50,745 bases of DNA from Desulfuromonadales bacterium (GTDB taxonomy: Bacteria; Desulfobacterota; Desulfuromonadia; Geobacterales; Pseudopelobacteraceae). Position numbers and translations under genes: made by a program. Positions within the stretch are counted from its first letter, which is position 1; the number at the start of each line of letters is the position of its first letter. The stretch is from NCBI GenBank assembly GCA_013377095.1, contig JACAAY010000029.1, positions 1 through 50,745 of the forward strand, read 5' to 3'. Shown piece by piece: positions 43,356 to 50,745 of the stretch. Below the pieces are notes generated by a model. It was given only the letters and a program-made list of their open reading frames with translations. It did no database searches and was not told where the DNA came from.

Positions 43356-43385
43356 AAGGCCATGGGCACACGCTCAGGGCCTTTT
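43356..43385 (+). terminator. Possible weak terminator after the DUF507 pair
   Basis: AAGGCC (43356-43361) pairs with GGCCTT (43378-43383), and TTTT ends the element (43382-43385). The stem is short with a 16-nt loop. It lies 90 nt after the second DUF507 gene and about 22 nt before the transglycosylase start. Confidence 0.35.
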
Positions 43386-43406
43386 CAGCGAAAGGCATAC
43401 TACAAC

Positions 43407-45500
43407 ATGTTGCACACAATCCGTAAACCGCTCCTGATTGCCCTGGCAAGTGTTTCTCTTTTTTCCCTTGTTAGTCATTCGTGTCATGCAGATGATTTTC
43501 TGAATCGCGCCGTATCATTGTTTCGAGAAAAAAATTACGAAGAAAGCCTGTCACTGGCCAAAAAATCCGTCGATTCTTCCCAACGTACGTTTTTGATGGG
43601 GGTCAGCGCCCTGCGTCAGGGTAAGGCCGAGGAATCACTTTCCCTGCTGGCGGAAGCGGAACAGAAGCTGCCGCTGGTTGGTGACTATGCCGCCTTTTAC
43701 CAGGTCGAGGCTTTAATGGCGCTCAAGAAGTTCCGTGAAGCGGCTGCCAAGGCCGCCACCATCCCCAACACCTATCCCGCATCCCTGCTGATCCGGAAAT
43801 CTGAAAAAATAAGGCTCGACATATGTATAGCCGCTGGTGAGTACCCGGGGGCACTCAAGCTTAGTCAGGCTTTCATAGAAAAATACCCCTCCGGCAGTGA
43901 CTCAGTGGATGCGCTCTTCCTGACGGGCCAAAGCCGTGAAGAGACCGGCGATAAAACCGGCGCCGCCCTGATTTACCGGGGGCTCTGGCTGAATAACCCT
44001 TTGGCTCCGCAGGCAAAAAAATCACGGGAACGGCTCACGGAACTGGAAAAGGGGGGCGTCAAGGTCTCTCCGTTTACGGCTGAAGAGTTGCTGGGGCGCG
44101 CAACAGCCTTTTCAGCCCAGAATAGCTTCTCCCAATCGCTGCAAACGCTCCAGTCCATTTCCCTGGACGGACAACCCGCGGCTGTGATCGATCGTGTTGC
44201 CCTACGCACCGGTCTGAACCACTATCGCCTGCGGAGCTGGAAATCCGCCGAAAAGAGCCTGGCAAAGGCCGCTACCAGCAGTATCGCTTCCATTCGTTCC
44301 GAAGCCCGATTCTGGCAGGCCAAGTCCCTGGAACGTCTTGAAAATAACGAACGAGCCTTTACGCTCTTCATGGCGTTGGCGGCGGAGGGGCAGAAACAGG
44401 AGTTCGCCGATGATGCCCTGATGGAGGCTGCCGGCCTGCGTAAGGGGCTGGGGAGTTACACCGAGGCGGCGGGTTTGTATGAACAGATCGCGAAGGTGTT
44501 TCCCGAGTCGAAAATCGTTGGCCGTTCAGTCTGGGAGGCTGGTTGGTGCCGCTATCTGGCGGGTGAACCCGTCTTGGCGGCCTCGGCTTTTAAAACACTG
44601 CTGAAGGATGAGGCGCTGAGGGAAAAGGCGCTCTACTGGATGGGACGCGCGCTTGAAAACGGCGGTGGCGCCGATGCAGCCGATTATTATGCGCAGTTGC
44701 TCAGCGAATACCCTTCTGGTTTCTATGCCACCTGGTATCGCGAACAGAAAGGGATCAAAGATACACGGGAAAGTTTTGCCCGGCCTGCGACACCATCAGG
44801 CGCTGCCCTGCCGGTCGGGTATGAGAAACCCTGTCTGCTGGCCTCGCTGGGGATGTTTGATGAGGCCCGCAACGAGGTCGCGGCGGCTCGCAAGAAGAAT
44901 GGCGACAGGAAGGGACAGCTTCCCGGCCTGGCGCGCCTCTATCAGGAAATGGGGGACTACGCGTCGGCAATCGGACTTTTTCTGCAAAACAAAACGCGAT
45001 CCTGGGACACTGAGTCCTTGCCGCTGTGGGGCGCCGGCTATCCCCTGGCATACACCGCTCCCGTCAAGCAGCATACCGCCGACAACGGTCTCCCCGAGTC
45101 GCTGGTCTATGCCCTGATCCGCTCCGAGAGCAGCTTTTCACCGGCGGTCAAATCACCGGCTGGCGCCATCGGTCTTATGCAGCTCATGCCGGCCACTGCC
45201 CGGGTCACCGCCCGCGAGAAAGGCCCCTTCAACCCGGCGCGCCTGACGACGCCGGACTACAACATCATGCTCGGTACGCGTCATTTCCGGGAACTGTTGA
45301 AAGGGTTTGACGGCGACGTGGTTTACTCGGTTGCAGCCTACAATGCCGGCACATCGGCGGTGGAACGCTGGAGAAAAAAACTGAAGGGGCTCAAAAAGGA
45401 CGAATTCATCGAGAGCATCCCCTACCAGGAAACCCGCGACTACGTGAAGAAGGTCTACGCCACTGCCGCTACCTATCGGCAGCTGTATGGTTTGCGGTAA
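43407..45500 (+). CDS. slt: Periplasmic soluble lytic transglycosylase (Slt type, 697 aa)
   Basis: Cleaves the MurNAc-GlcNAc bond of peptidoglycan giving 1,6-anhydro ends. ATG 43407 begins the signal MLHTIRKPLLIALASVSLFS. Residues about 30-540 are helical TPR-like repeats forming the Slt ring or superhelix (FREKNYEESLSLAKKSV, LYRQ/LYEQ helices). The catalytic domain runs from about 555 to 690: ALIRSESSFSPAVKSPAGAI with catalytic Glu574, GLMQLMPATARV, YNIMLGTRHFRELL, AAYNAGTSAVERW and IPYQETRDYVKKV. A ribosome site (AAAGG) stands 11 nt upstream. It is convergent with cowN. Confidence 0.93.
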   Translation: MLHTIRKPLLIALASVSLFSLVSHSCHADDFLNRAVSLFREKNYEESLSLAKKSVDSSQRTFLMGVSALRQGKAEESLSLLAEAEQKLPLVGDYAAFYQVEALMALKKFREAAAKAATIPNTYPASLLIRKSEKIRLDICIAAGEYPGALKLSQAFIEKYPSGSDSVDALFLTGQSREETGDKTGAALIYRGLWLNNPLAPQAKKSRERLTELEKGGVKVSPFTAEELLGRATAFSAQNSFSQSLQTLQSISLDGQPAAVIDRVALRTGLNHYRLRSWKSAEKSLAKAATSSIASIRSEARFWQAKSLERLENNERAFTLFMALAAEGQKQEFADDALMEAAGLRKGLGSYTEAAGLYEQIAKVFPESKIVGRSVWEAGWCRYLAGEPVLAASAFKTLLKDEALREKALYWMGRALENGGGADAADYYAQLLSEYPSGFYATWYREQKGIKDTRESFARPATPSGAALPVGYEKPCLLASLGMFDEARNEVAAARKKNGDRKGQLPGLARLYQEMGDYASAIGLFLQNKTRSWDTESLPLWGAGYPLAYTAPVKQHTADNGLPESLVYALIRSESSFSPAVKSPAGAIGLMQLMPATARVTAREKGPFNPARLTTPDYNIMLGTRHFRELLKGFDGDVVYSVAAYNAGTSAVERWRKKLKGLKKDEFIESIPYQETRDYVKKVYATAATYRQLYGLR

Positions 45501-45522
45501 AACCAGCCGCATCTTGTTTGCA

Positions 45523-45546
45523 GGGCCACCTGGTTGATGGTGGCCC
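45523..45546. terminator. Hairpin between convergent slt and cowN
   Basis: GGGCCACC (45523-45530) and GGTGGCCC (45539-45546) form a perfect 8-bp stem with an 8-nt loop in the 52-bp gap. The T-tract is weak on both strands. It probably serves both genes. Confidence 0.6.
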
Positions 45547-45552
45547 GTTCTC

Positions 45553-45858
45553 TCAGCATGACTCCACTTCAATTTGGCGCAGCAGTGTCAGCGCCTCCGT
45601 ATCCTCGTACTCCTCAAACAGCTCATACAGGTTGTTGATATAGGAGTGAATCAGGAATAGTTCGTCAAGCCGACGGCCATGGTTGGCGTCGGGGGATTCG
45701 GCCAGGGTAAGCTTTTCCTTGAACTGCTCCCAGAACAGGTTTGTCCTGGCGGGATCGTCGATATGGCGTCGCAGCATTGCCATCAGTTTGCGGGCATTGC
45801 CGTCGCCGTCAATACCCTTGAATGTTACGTAGCGGTCTGTCTTTTCTCTCTCCTGCAT
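45553..45858 (-). CDS. cowN: N(2)-fixation sustaining protein CowN
   Basis: CowN protects nitrogenase from carbon monoxide. The protein is recognised by [40 protein letters not shown] and [27 protein letters not shown] choose ATG 45858 as the start because AGGAGGGG stands directly before it and the family has a short N-terminus; longer in-frame starts (45885, 45927) would put that ribosome site inside the gene. Length is 101 aa. No nif gene is in the window. Its presence implies that the organism fixes nitrogen. Confidence 0.9.
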   Translation of the reverse strand: MQEREKTDRYVTFKGIDGDGNARKLMAMLRRHIDDPARTNLFWEQFKEKLTLAESPDANHGRRLDELFLIHSYINNLYELFEEYEDTEALTLLRQIEVESC

Positions 45859-45912
45859 TTCCCCTCCTTTTTTGTGTTCGCCCATGGAATAGTCTCCCGT
45901 TGCCCGCTGTTT

Positions 45913-45935
45913 GGGCAGATTCCGCAACTCTGCCC
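45913..45935 (-). promoter_or_regulatory. Dyad in the cowN leader or promoter region
   Basis: GGGCAGA (45913-45919) and TCTGCCC (45929-45935) are perfect 7-bp inverted repeats, 55-77 bp upstream of the cowN start. On the cowN strand the second arm TGCCC can also pair with a downstream GGGCA, giving two mutually exclusive hairpins. This could be a protein-binding site or an RNA switch. I did not find a clear sigma-54 box. Confidence 0.45.
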
Positions 45936-46137
45936 GAAATCACACATAAACCAAAACCGACAGTTAGCCATGGATTTGGGTAAGGGCGTTTTCGAAACAA
46001 CAAGATTGCTGTACTGAGTCAACGTGTTGCCGCAGTCATGCAGAAAACGAACCAATGGTGGGTATGCGGGGAATGTTGGTGGGAAATATGTCCGGTGCTT
46101 GTGTACGAGGGGGAAGAGCGAGTTGTGGGGGGCGTAT

Positions 46138-48204
46138 TTATTTGCGTGTCTGGCCACCATCGGTCAGTCCGGCCAGGTTGAAACTGAAAGAAACGGAGGG
46201 ATTTCCGGAACGCTCATGAACCGCAAGATTAACGCTCCAGCATTGGTGACGGTATTCGACGGAATAGACCGATTCAAGCGTGCCGCCTTTGTCAAAGGAA
46301 TAGCGAGTAGTATACCCGAACGTCCACGGCTTGAAGCGCTTTGTGGAAAGGTGGGCCTCCAGGTACTCCACCTGGTTACTCGTGGTGACAGCGTTTCGTG
46401 TCATGCGGTAGCTGAGGGAAGCGGTTGTTCCCTGTTTGTCTTCAAATTCCACTCCCGGCGCGGCATAGGAAATGCGGTTGTCATGAACGTCATAACGTGC
46501 ATCAAAGGTCAATTTGGCAAGGGGGTGCAGCCAGGTTTCGGTTTCCAGAATGACGTCGGACAGCTGATGGCTGTCATTCACCATGGTCAGCTGGTCGCGG
46601 CGTGTTCCGTCGAAACTGTACCCCTGCATCAGTCTGATGCGAGAGATATCGTGGTATTCGGTGTTTTCACCATACTGGAATTTACCGCCCAGGTGGCTTG
46701 TTACCCCGTAATAGACCACATTCTGATGGATCAGGCGGTCATCAAAGTCGTAAAACGGAAGCCGCGATTGATCGCGGTCCGACGCGTAGCGGTACGATAT
46801 CTCCGGAATCAGTTCATGCCGCAGTTTTTTGAGATGTTCTCCATTGACGTCGAAAACTCTGCTCAATGAGGAGGAGAGTGTCATGCCGACTTCGGGCAGC
46901 AGGTTGCCGTCGGTGCTGTGTATACCGCTTCCGCTGGGGATGTTGTCGGTGCTGTAGCCCCTCAGATGCGCTCCGGCATAGACCGTGGCGTTCAGATAAC
47001 CGGGCAGGCCGGTAACCAGACTCAAACGGGGAAATGCATGCAGGCGCTGTCCACTGGGACCGTCCTCGCGGTAAAAATTCGAGGCGGCTGCATCCAGATC
47101 GAAGAAGAGCGGGGTGGAATAAAGTTGTTGCCGAACGGCGGACAGACCAATTTCGGGAAGTGTCTGCACGGTATGGTTGTTATTGATGGCGTAATAGTCT
47201 TCGCTGTAACGCAGGTTGGCGGTCAGGGCATAGTTCTGCCATGTCTTCAAGACGTTGATGATTGTGTCGTTTGACTGACGGTTGTAGTCACCGCTCTTTT
47301 CTCCGTAGTCAACGAGAAATGCCCGGTCTGTGGTCAGATTGATCGACGAGCGCAGGTTCATGTCCGGAGAGAAAATTTCCTTGTGGGACTGGTAGACCTG
47401 GCCGCGCCAGCGATCAACCAGGTAATCATAAATCAGATAGCCGGTAAGGTTTCCCTCGCTGCCCCGTTTACGCAGATAGCGATAGTCGACACCAAGACCG
47501 ACACCGCGTTTTGTCTCAATATCCACATCGATGGTGGCATCCTGGCTGGGAGATATGACCCAGTACAGCGGAACATCAAGTTGAAAGCCGCGTTTTGAAG
47601 ATTGTCCCAACTTGGGGAACAGCAGCCCTGTTCTTTTCTCTCGCACCGCGGGGAAGGCAATCCAGGGAATGTAAAGGACCGGTGTGTCCTTGATGTAGAA
47701 AATGATATTCCTGCCGATGGCGTAACCCAGTAAATCCACATTCAACTGCTCTGCCGCAAATTTCCAACTCGGGTTGGGAAGTTCACAGGTGGTCAGCTCG
47801 GTTTCGCTGAGGATCAGGGTGCTGTCGTCGTTGCGGACAATTTTCTCACCGGTGAAGTGTATGGTGGAATTCTGGACGGAGGCGACACCCTTGTGCATCT
47901 CACCCCGCCCATTGTTCATGTCCAAATTCACCCATTCGCCCTGCAATTTGTCTCCGTCCTTGTTGATGACCACATTGCCATAGGCCGCCAGCATTCCGGT
48001 TGAGCGGTTGTACGTGGCGCGTTGCGCGGTCAGGGTCATTCCCCCCCATTCCATGACCACATTGCCGTTGGCATTGACGGTGCCATCAGCTTCGTTGTGG
48101 TTCATGGTATCGGCCTTGATTATAATGTCCTCTGCGGCAAATGAGGTGCTTGCCGTGAGGAACAGCACGCAGGCAAGGAATATCATCAGGCGTGTCAAAT
48201 TCAT
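46138..48204 (-). CDS. lptD: LPS-assembly outer-membrane protein LptD
   Basis: Outer-membrane beta-barrel that inserts lipopolysaccharide into the outer leaflet, receiving it via the Lpt bridge. Signal peptide MNLTRLMIFLACVLFLTAST is followed by the periplasmic LptA-like domain (IIIKADTMNHNEADGTVNAN, GMTLTAQRATYNRSTGMLAA). Next come the OstA-C segments (YIPWIAFPAVREKRTGLLFP, GFQLDVPLYWVISPSQDATI) and many aromatic beta strands to the end. At 688 aa it is somewhat shorter than the E. coli protein. Few Cys are visible, so the disulfide pattern of E. coli LptD may be absent. It follows folC after 9 nt, in the accD-folC-lptD operon. Confidence 0.92.
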   Translation of the reverse strand: MNLTRLMIFLACVLFLTASTSFAAEDIIIKADTMNHNEADGTVNANGNVVMEWGGMTLTAQRATYNRSTGMLAAYGNVVINKDGDKLQGEWVNLDMNNGRGEMHKGVASVQNSTIHFTGEKIVRNDDSTLILSETELTTCELPNPSWKFAAEQLNVDLLGYAIGRNIIFYIKDTPVLYIPWIAFPAVREKRTGLLFPKLGQSSKRGFQLDVPLYWVISPSQDATIDVDIETKRGVGLGVDYRYLRKRGSEGNLTGYLIYDYLVDRWRGQVYQSHKEIFSPDMNLRSSINLTTDRAFLVDYGEKSGDYNRQSNDTIINVLKTWQNYALTANLRYSEDYYAINNNHTVQTLPEIGLSAVRQQLYSTPLFFDLDAAASNFYREDGPSGQRLHAFPRLSLVTGLPGYLNATVYAGAHLRGYSTDNIPSGSGIHSTDGNLLPEVGMTLSSSLSRVFDVNGEHLKKLRHELIPEISYRYASDRDQSRLPFYDFDDRLIHQNVVYYGVTSHLGGKFQYGENTEYHDISRIRLMQGYSFDGTRRDQLTMVNDSHQLSDVILETETWLHPLAKLTFDARYDVHDNRISYAAPGVEFEDKQGTTASLSYRMTRNAVTTSNQVEYLEAHLSTKRFKPWTFGYTTRYSFDKGGTLESVYSVEYRHQCWSVNLAVHERSGNPSVSFSFNLAGLTDGGQTRK

Positions 48205-48213
48205 GAGTCGGTC

Positions 48214-49491
48214 CTATCCCCGGATTCCTTGAAATTCTTTGCCCGTCAGCCAGGCCTTGGCTTCGCCCACGGTGAACAACGAGCCTGTTACCAGGATCAG
48301 ATCACCGGGCAGGGTTTCATATCGGGCAGTTTCTATTCCCTGCCCTACACGTCCGCAGGCCCGGGCCTCGAAACCCATCCCGGTCAGAATGCCGGCCAGG
48401 AGCGCATCGTCCATGCCGCGCTCAATGGCCGGAGTGACGCAAAAACAGTGTGCGGCACGGGATGCCAGGGGCATCAGCAGCGCGGCGGCATCCTTGTCTT
48501 CCATGACACCGACAACCAGCAGCAAGCGCTCGTAATGATAGTCACCCAACGCTTCGGCCAGCGCTTCGGAACCGGACTGATTGTGGGCTCCGTCCAGCAG
48601 CAGACGTGGATGACCGGGTATCAGCTCCATGCGCCCCGGCCAACGGGCAGTTGAAATTCCTGCCACTAAAGCATCCTGTGGCACCTGAATGCCCAATCCA
48701 TCTGCTGTCTCGGCCGCCGCCAGTGCCAGAGAGGCGTTTTCCGCCTGGTAGCGCCCAGGCAGGCCCGGTTTGAGTTGTAAACATGTTCCACCAAAGCCGT
48801 GGTACTCGAGACGCCCGGGACCGCTCCAGGATGCGGAAAAGTCCTGACCCGACTGGAGCAGGCGGGAGTCGCCGCACCTGCAGAACCCCAGGATAATTTC
48901 CCGCACCGATCGAGCCTGGCGCGCGCAAATGACTGGTGTTCCCGGTTCGGTGATGGCGGCTTTTTCCGTTGCAATCTGCTCCAGGGTGGTGCCCAGGTAA
49001 TCGCAGTGGTCCAGGGAGATGGGGGTGATCAGGGTTAAAAAACCGGGCAGGGCTGCTGTCGCATCGGAACAGCCCCCCATACCCGCTTCCATCACGGCCA
49101 CTTCCACCCCCTCTTCGGCGAACAGTGTCGCGGCAAGGGCGGTGACAATTTCAAAAAATGTTGTTTCCTCCGAAGCAAGGGAAAGCACCCTGCCCAGCAA
49201 CTCGGCAAGCCGGTCAGCTCCAGGCTCCTTCCCGCTGATCCAGAAACGTTCGCTGAAATTGATCAGATGGGGAGAGGTGAAACGACCGGTTCGGTGGCCT
49301 GCAGCGCTCAGGATGGATGAAAGAAAGGCTGTTGTGGATCCCTTGCCGTTGGTGCCGACAACGTGGATTGTGCGAAAACTCTTTTCTGGGTTCCCCAGTC
49401 GGTGCAGCAGGGCACAAACCCTTTCAACGCCGGGACGGATTCCGAATCTCCGTCGGGCGTAGAGTGTTGCCAGTAGGCTATCCAGGGGCAT
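48214..49491 (-). CDS. folC: Folylpolyglutamate/dihydrofolate synthase
   Basis: Adds glutamate to folates, and usually also makes dihydrofolate from dihydropteroate. Mur-ligase fold with the P-loop HVVGTNGKGSTTAFLSSIL (about residues 42-60), RFTSPHLINFSERFWISG and LDHCDYLGTTLEQIATEKAA. The C-terminal domain follows with WPGRMELIPGHPRLLLDGAH and ILVTGSLFTVGEAK. At 425 aa it is of normal length. It begins one base after the accD stop, so the two are translationally linked; accD-folC is a widespread pair. Confidence 0.95.
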   Translation of the reverse strand: MPLDSLLATLYARRRFGIRPGVERVCALLHRLGNPEKSFRTIHVVGTNGKGSTTAFLSSILSAAGHRTGRFTSPHLINFSERFWISGKEPGADRLAELLGRVLSLASEETTFFEIVTALAATLFAEEGVEVAVMEAGMGGCSDATAALPGFLTLITPISLDHCDYLGTTLEQIATEKAAITEPGTPVICARQARSVREIILGFCRCGDSRLLQSGQDFSASWSGPGRLEYHGFGGTCLQLKPGLPGRYQAENASLALAAAETADGLGIQVPQDALVAGISTARWPGRMELIPGHPRLLLDGAHNQSGSEALAEALGDYHYERLLLVVGVMEDKDAAALLMPLASRAAHCFCVTPAIERGMDDALLAGILTGMGFEARACGRVGQGIETARYETLPGDLILVTGSLFTVGEAKAWLTGKEFQGIRG

Positions 49492-49492
49492 C

Positions 49493-50347
49493 TTAGGCCG
49501 AGGGACGGTACAGCATTTTCAGGATGGACGCCAGTTTTGCACGCAGTTCGGTGCGGGGGATGATTACATCAACCATACCGTGATCCAGTAGGTATTCTGC
49601 CCGCTGAAAACCCTCGGGGAGTGTCTGGCGCAGTGTCTGTTCGATGACCCGTGGCCCGGCAAAGCCGATCAGCGCCTTTGGTTCGGCAATGTTGATGTCG
49701 CCGAGCATGGCAAAACTGGCGGTGACGCCACCAGTGGTGGGATCTGTCAGGATGGAGATAAAGGGAAGCCCGGCCTGTTTCAGCTTTGCCAGTGCAGCCG
49801 ATGTCTTGGCCATCTGCATCAGTGAGAGGATACTCTCCTGCATGCGGGCGCCGCCCGAGGCTGAAATAATGATCACCGGCTGGTTTTGTTGAATACCCCG
49901 TTCGATGGAACGGGTAATCTTTTCACCAACCACGCTTCCCATGCTGCCCCCCATGAAGGAGAAGTCAAAGGCCGAAATCTGCACAACGGTTCCATCAATG
50001 GCGCCTTCCACGCAGACCACGGCATCCCGGGAGCCCCCTTTGGCAAGGGCGGCATCGATGCGGTCCTGATAGCTTTTGGCATCTTTGAACTGGAGGAAAT
50101 CAACCGATGTCATGCCGGCATCGAATTCCTGCCAGATCGCACCGTCCAGTAGCGCCTCCAGACGACGGTGCACGGTGATGCGGTGATGGTGCCCGCATTT
50201 CGGGCAAACACCAATGTTGGCATCGATATCCTTGCCAAGCAGTGTTGCGGAACATCCTGGACACTTGACCCACATCCCCTCGGGAGCCTTGGTTTTCTTA
50301 ATCTGCGCCCTGTTGATACCTGCTCTTTCTCTATGGAACCAGCTCAT
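49493..50347 (-). CDS. accD: Acetyl-CoA carboxylase carboxyltransferase subunit beta
   Basis: With AccA forms the carboxyltransferase that makes malonyl-CoA for fatty acid synthesis. The N-terminal four-Cys zinc ribbon is intact (Cys29, 32, 48, 51 in VKCPGCSATLLG and VCPKCGHHH). The crotonase-like core shows FDFSFMGGSMGSVVGEKITR, ISASGGARMQESILSLMQMA, SILTDPTTGGVTASFAMLGD and LIGFAGPRVIEQTLRQTLPE. At 284 aa it is of normal length. It leads the accD-folC-lptD operon; a GAGG ribosome site precedes the start at 50347. Confidence 0.97.
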   Translation of the reverse strand: MSWFHRERAGINRAQIKKTKAPEGMWVKCPGCSATLLGKDIDANIGVCPKCGHHHRITVHRRLEALLDGAIWQEFDAGMTSVDFLQFKDAKSYQDRIDAALAKGGSRDAVVCVEGAIDGTVVQISAFDFSFMGGSMGSVVGEKITRSIERGIQQNQPVIIISASGGARMQESILSLMQMAKTSAALAKLKQAGLPFISILTDPTTGGVTASFAMLGDINIAEPKALIGFAGPRVIEQTLRQTLPEGFQRAEYLLDHGMVDVIIPRTELRAKLASILKMLYRPSA

Positions 50348-50435
50348 GACGAACCTCGCGATTCTGTAATTTTGTGTGAAATGTTGTCAAAATAAATGAA
50401 TTTGGTAACAGATATGCTTCTGCGTGTCAAGCCGC

Positions 50436-50745
50436 TCAGACTTCCTTTTCCAGTATCCTGAGTTGTTTTTCGAGAGCAGCTCGGGCCCCTTCCAGGGCTG
50501 TGATGCTCACGGTGGATGAGGATAGCGATTCTCCCATGGTATCTAGAGCCGTGGATAACGTGTCATGACCGTTTGTGTGGGCATTGAGGGCGACGCGAAT
50601 CTGAGTGATGGTATCCATGGCCTCTCGGGTAGCGTGGCGAATCAGGTCGCTGGCGCTGCTCTGCTCACCGGTAGAAGAGCGGACCTGGCGGTTGAGGACT
50701 TTCATGTGTTCAAGGGCCACAGCTATCTGGGCACTGGTCTGGGTG
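50436..50745 (-). CDS. C-terminal end of a coiled-coil, chemoreceptor-like protein (partial)
   Basis: The frame is open to the window edge (about 50744) and ends at 50436, so only about 103 C-terminal residues are visible. They form heptad-rich helix: TQTSAQIAVALEHMKVLNRQ, HATREAMDTITQIRVALNAH, STALDTMGESLSSSTVSITA and ARAALEKQLRILEKEV. The style is that of the cytoplasmic signalling tail of methyl-accepting chemotaxis proteins or similar coiled-coil signal proteins, but no MCP hairpin motif is in view. A possible internal GTG at 50720 is not a real start. Confidence 0.6.
   Translation of the reverse strand, partial: TQTSAQIAVALEHMKVLNRQVRSSTGEQSSASDLIRHATREAMDTITQIRVALNAHTNGHDTLSTALDTMGESLSSSTVSITALEGARAALEKQLRILEKEV

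Noticed and set aside
45913..45940. Sigma-54 promoter for cowN
   Set aside because: GGGCAGAGTTGC resembles the core boxes, but the spacing between GG and GC is too short.
46024..46869. A 281-codon + strand frame overlapping the 3' end of lptD
   Set aside because: Almost all of it is antisense to lptD, and no ribosome site is seen at its start.
1..50745. CRISPR arrays, tRNA or rRNA genes
   Set aside because: No regularly spaced direct repeats with spacers and no cloverleaf or rRNA signature were seen on either strand.

Overview
This 50.7 kb window is gene-dense, moderately GC-rich bacterial chromosome. Gene content points to an anaerobic Gram-negative deltaproteobacterium of the Geobacter/Pelobacter (Desulfuromonadia) type: LptD (outer membrane), single-heme c-type cytochromes, an anaerobic cobalamin set (cbiX-cbiC-cbiD), HemW, a pair of DUF507 proteins, a heme-type fatty acid cis/trans isomerase, CowN (linked to nitrogen fixation) and the TrpB2 form of tryptophan synthase beta. 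The assignment is inferred from gene content; no rRNA or tRNA is present.

Region 1 (1-17,976, + strand) is the least ordinary part. A 1,085-aa MalT-like STAND regulator with a C-terminal winged helix and BTAD domain is followed by a tandem 11-bp repeat and a tightly packed set: a ~72-aa protein, a periplasmic PpiC-type foldase, and three exported proteins of 585, 3,061 and 673 aa. The 3,061-aa protein carries Kelch repeats, Gram-positive-adhesin-like repeat modules, a long helical segment and a C-terminal domain I do not recognise. Its gene holds several G7-G9/C8 tracts. I regard this set as the best candidate for an undescribed secreted or surface system.

Region 2 (18.0-28.4 kb) is mostly housekeeping: an exported OB-fold-like protein, queC, a small Cys/His-rich protein and pta, then the minus-strand run ribH-nusB-hom-trpB2-trpF and cbiX-cbiC / cbiD. 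cbiD contains an in-frame 72-bp block of heptad repeats. Two copies of a ~120-bp inverted-repeat element separate cbiC from cbiD.

Region 3 (28.5-39.5 kb, mostly minus strand) is an envelope and accessory zone: a 1,716-aa alpha-2-macroglobulin-like protein, an exported AMMECR1-like protein, a VanW protein and a cti gene with a 2-bp frameshift at its heme motif. Next come a YefM/YoeB-type toxin-antitoxin pair in which each gene has its own 1-bp frameshift, a 55-aa gene behind a structured leader, and a decayed integron-type integrase remnant. Four broken genes in about 4 kb suggests either real decay at an integration-prone site or locally poor sequence.

Region 4 (39.5-50.7 kb): hemW, a small conserved-looking protein, a MoaD/ThiS-like protein, a TetR regulator with a dyad beside its start, a cytochrome c, two DUF507 genes, a Slt-type lytic transglycosylase, cowN, the accD-folC-lptD operon, and the C-terminal end of a chemoreceptor-like coiled-coil protein cut by the window edge.
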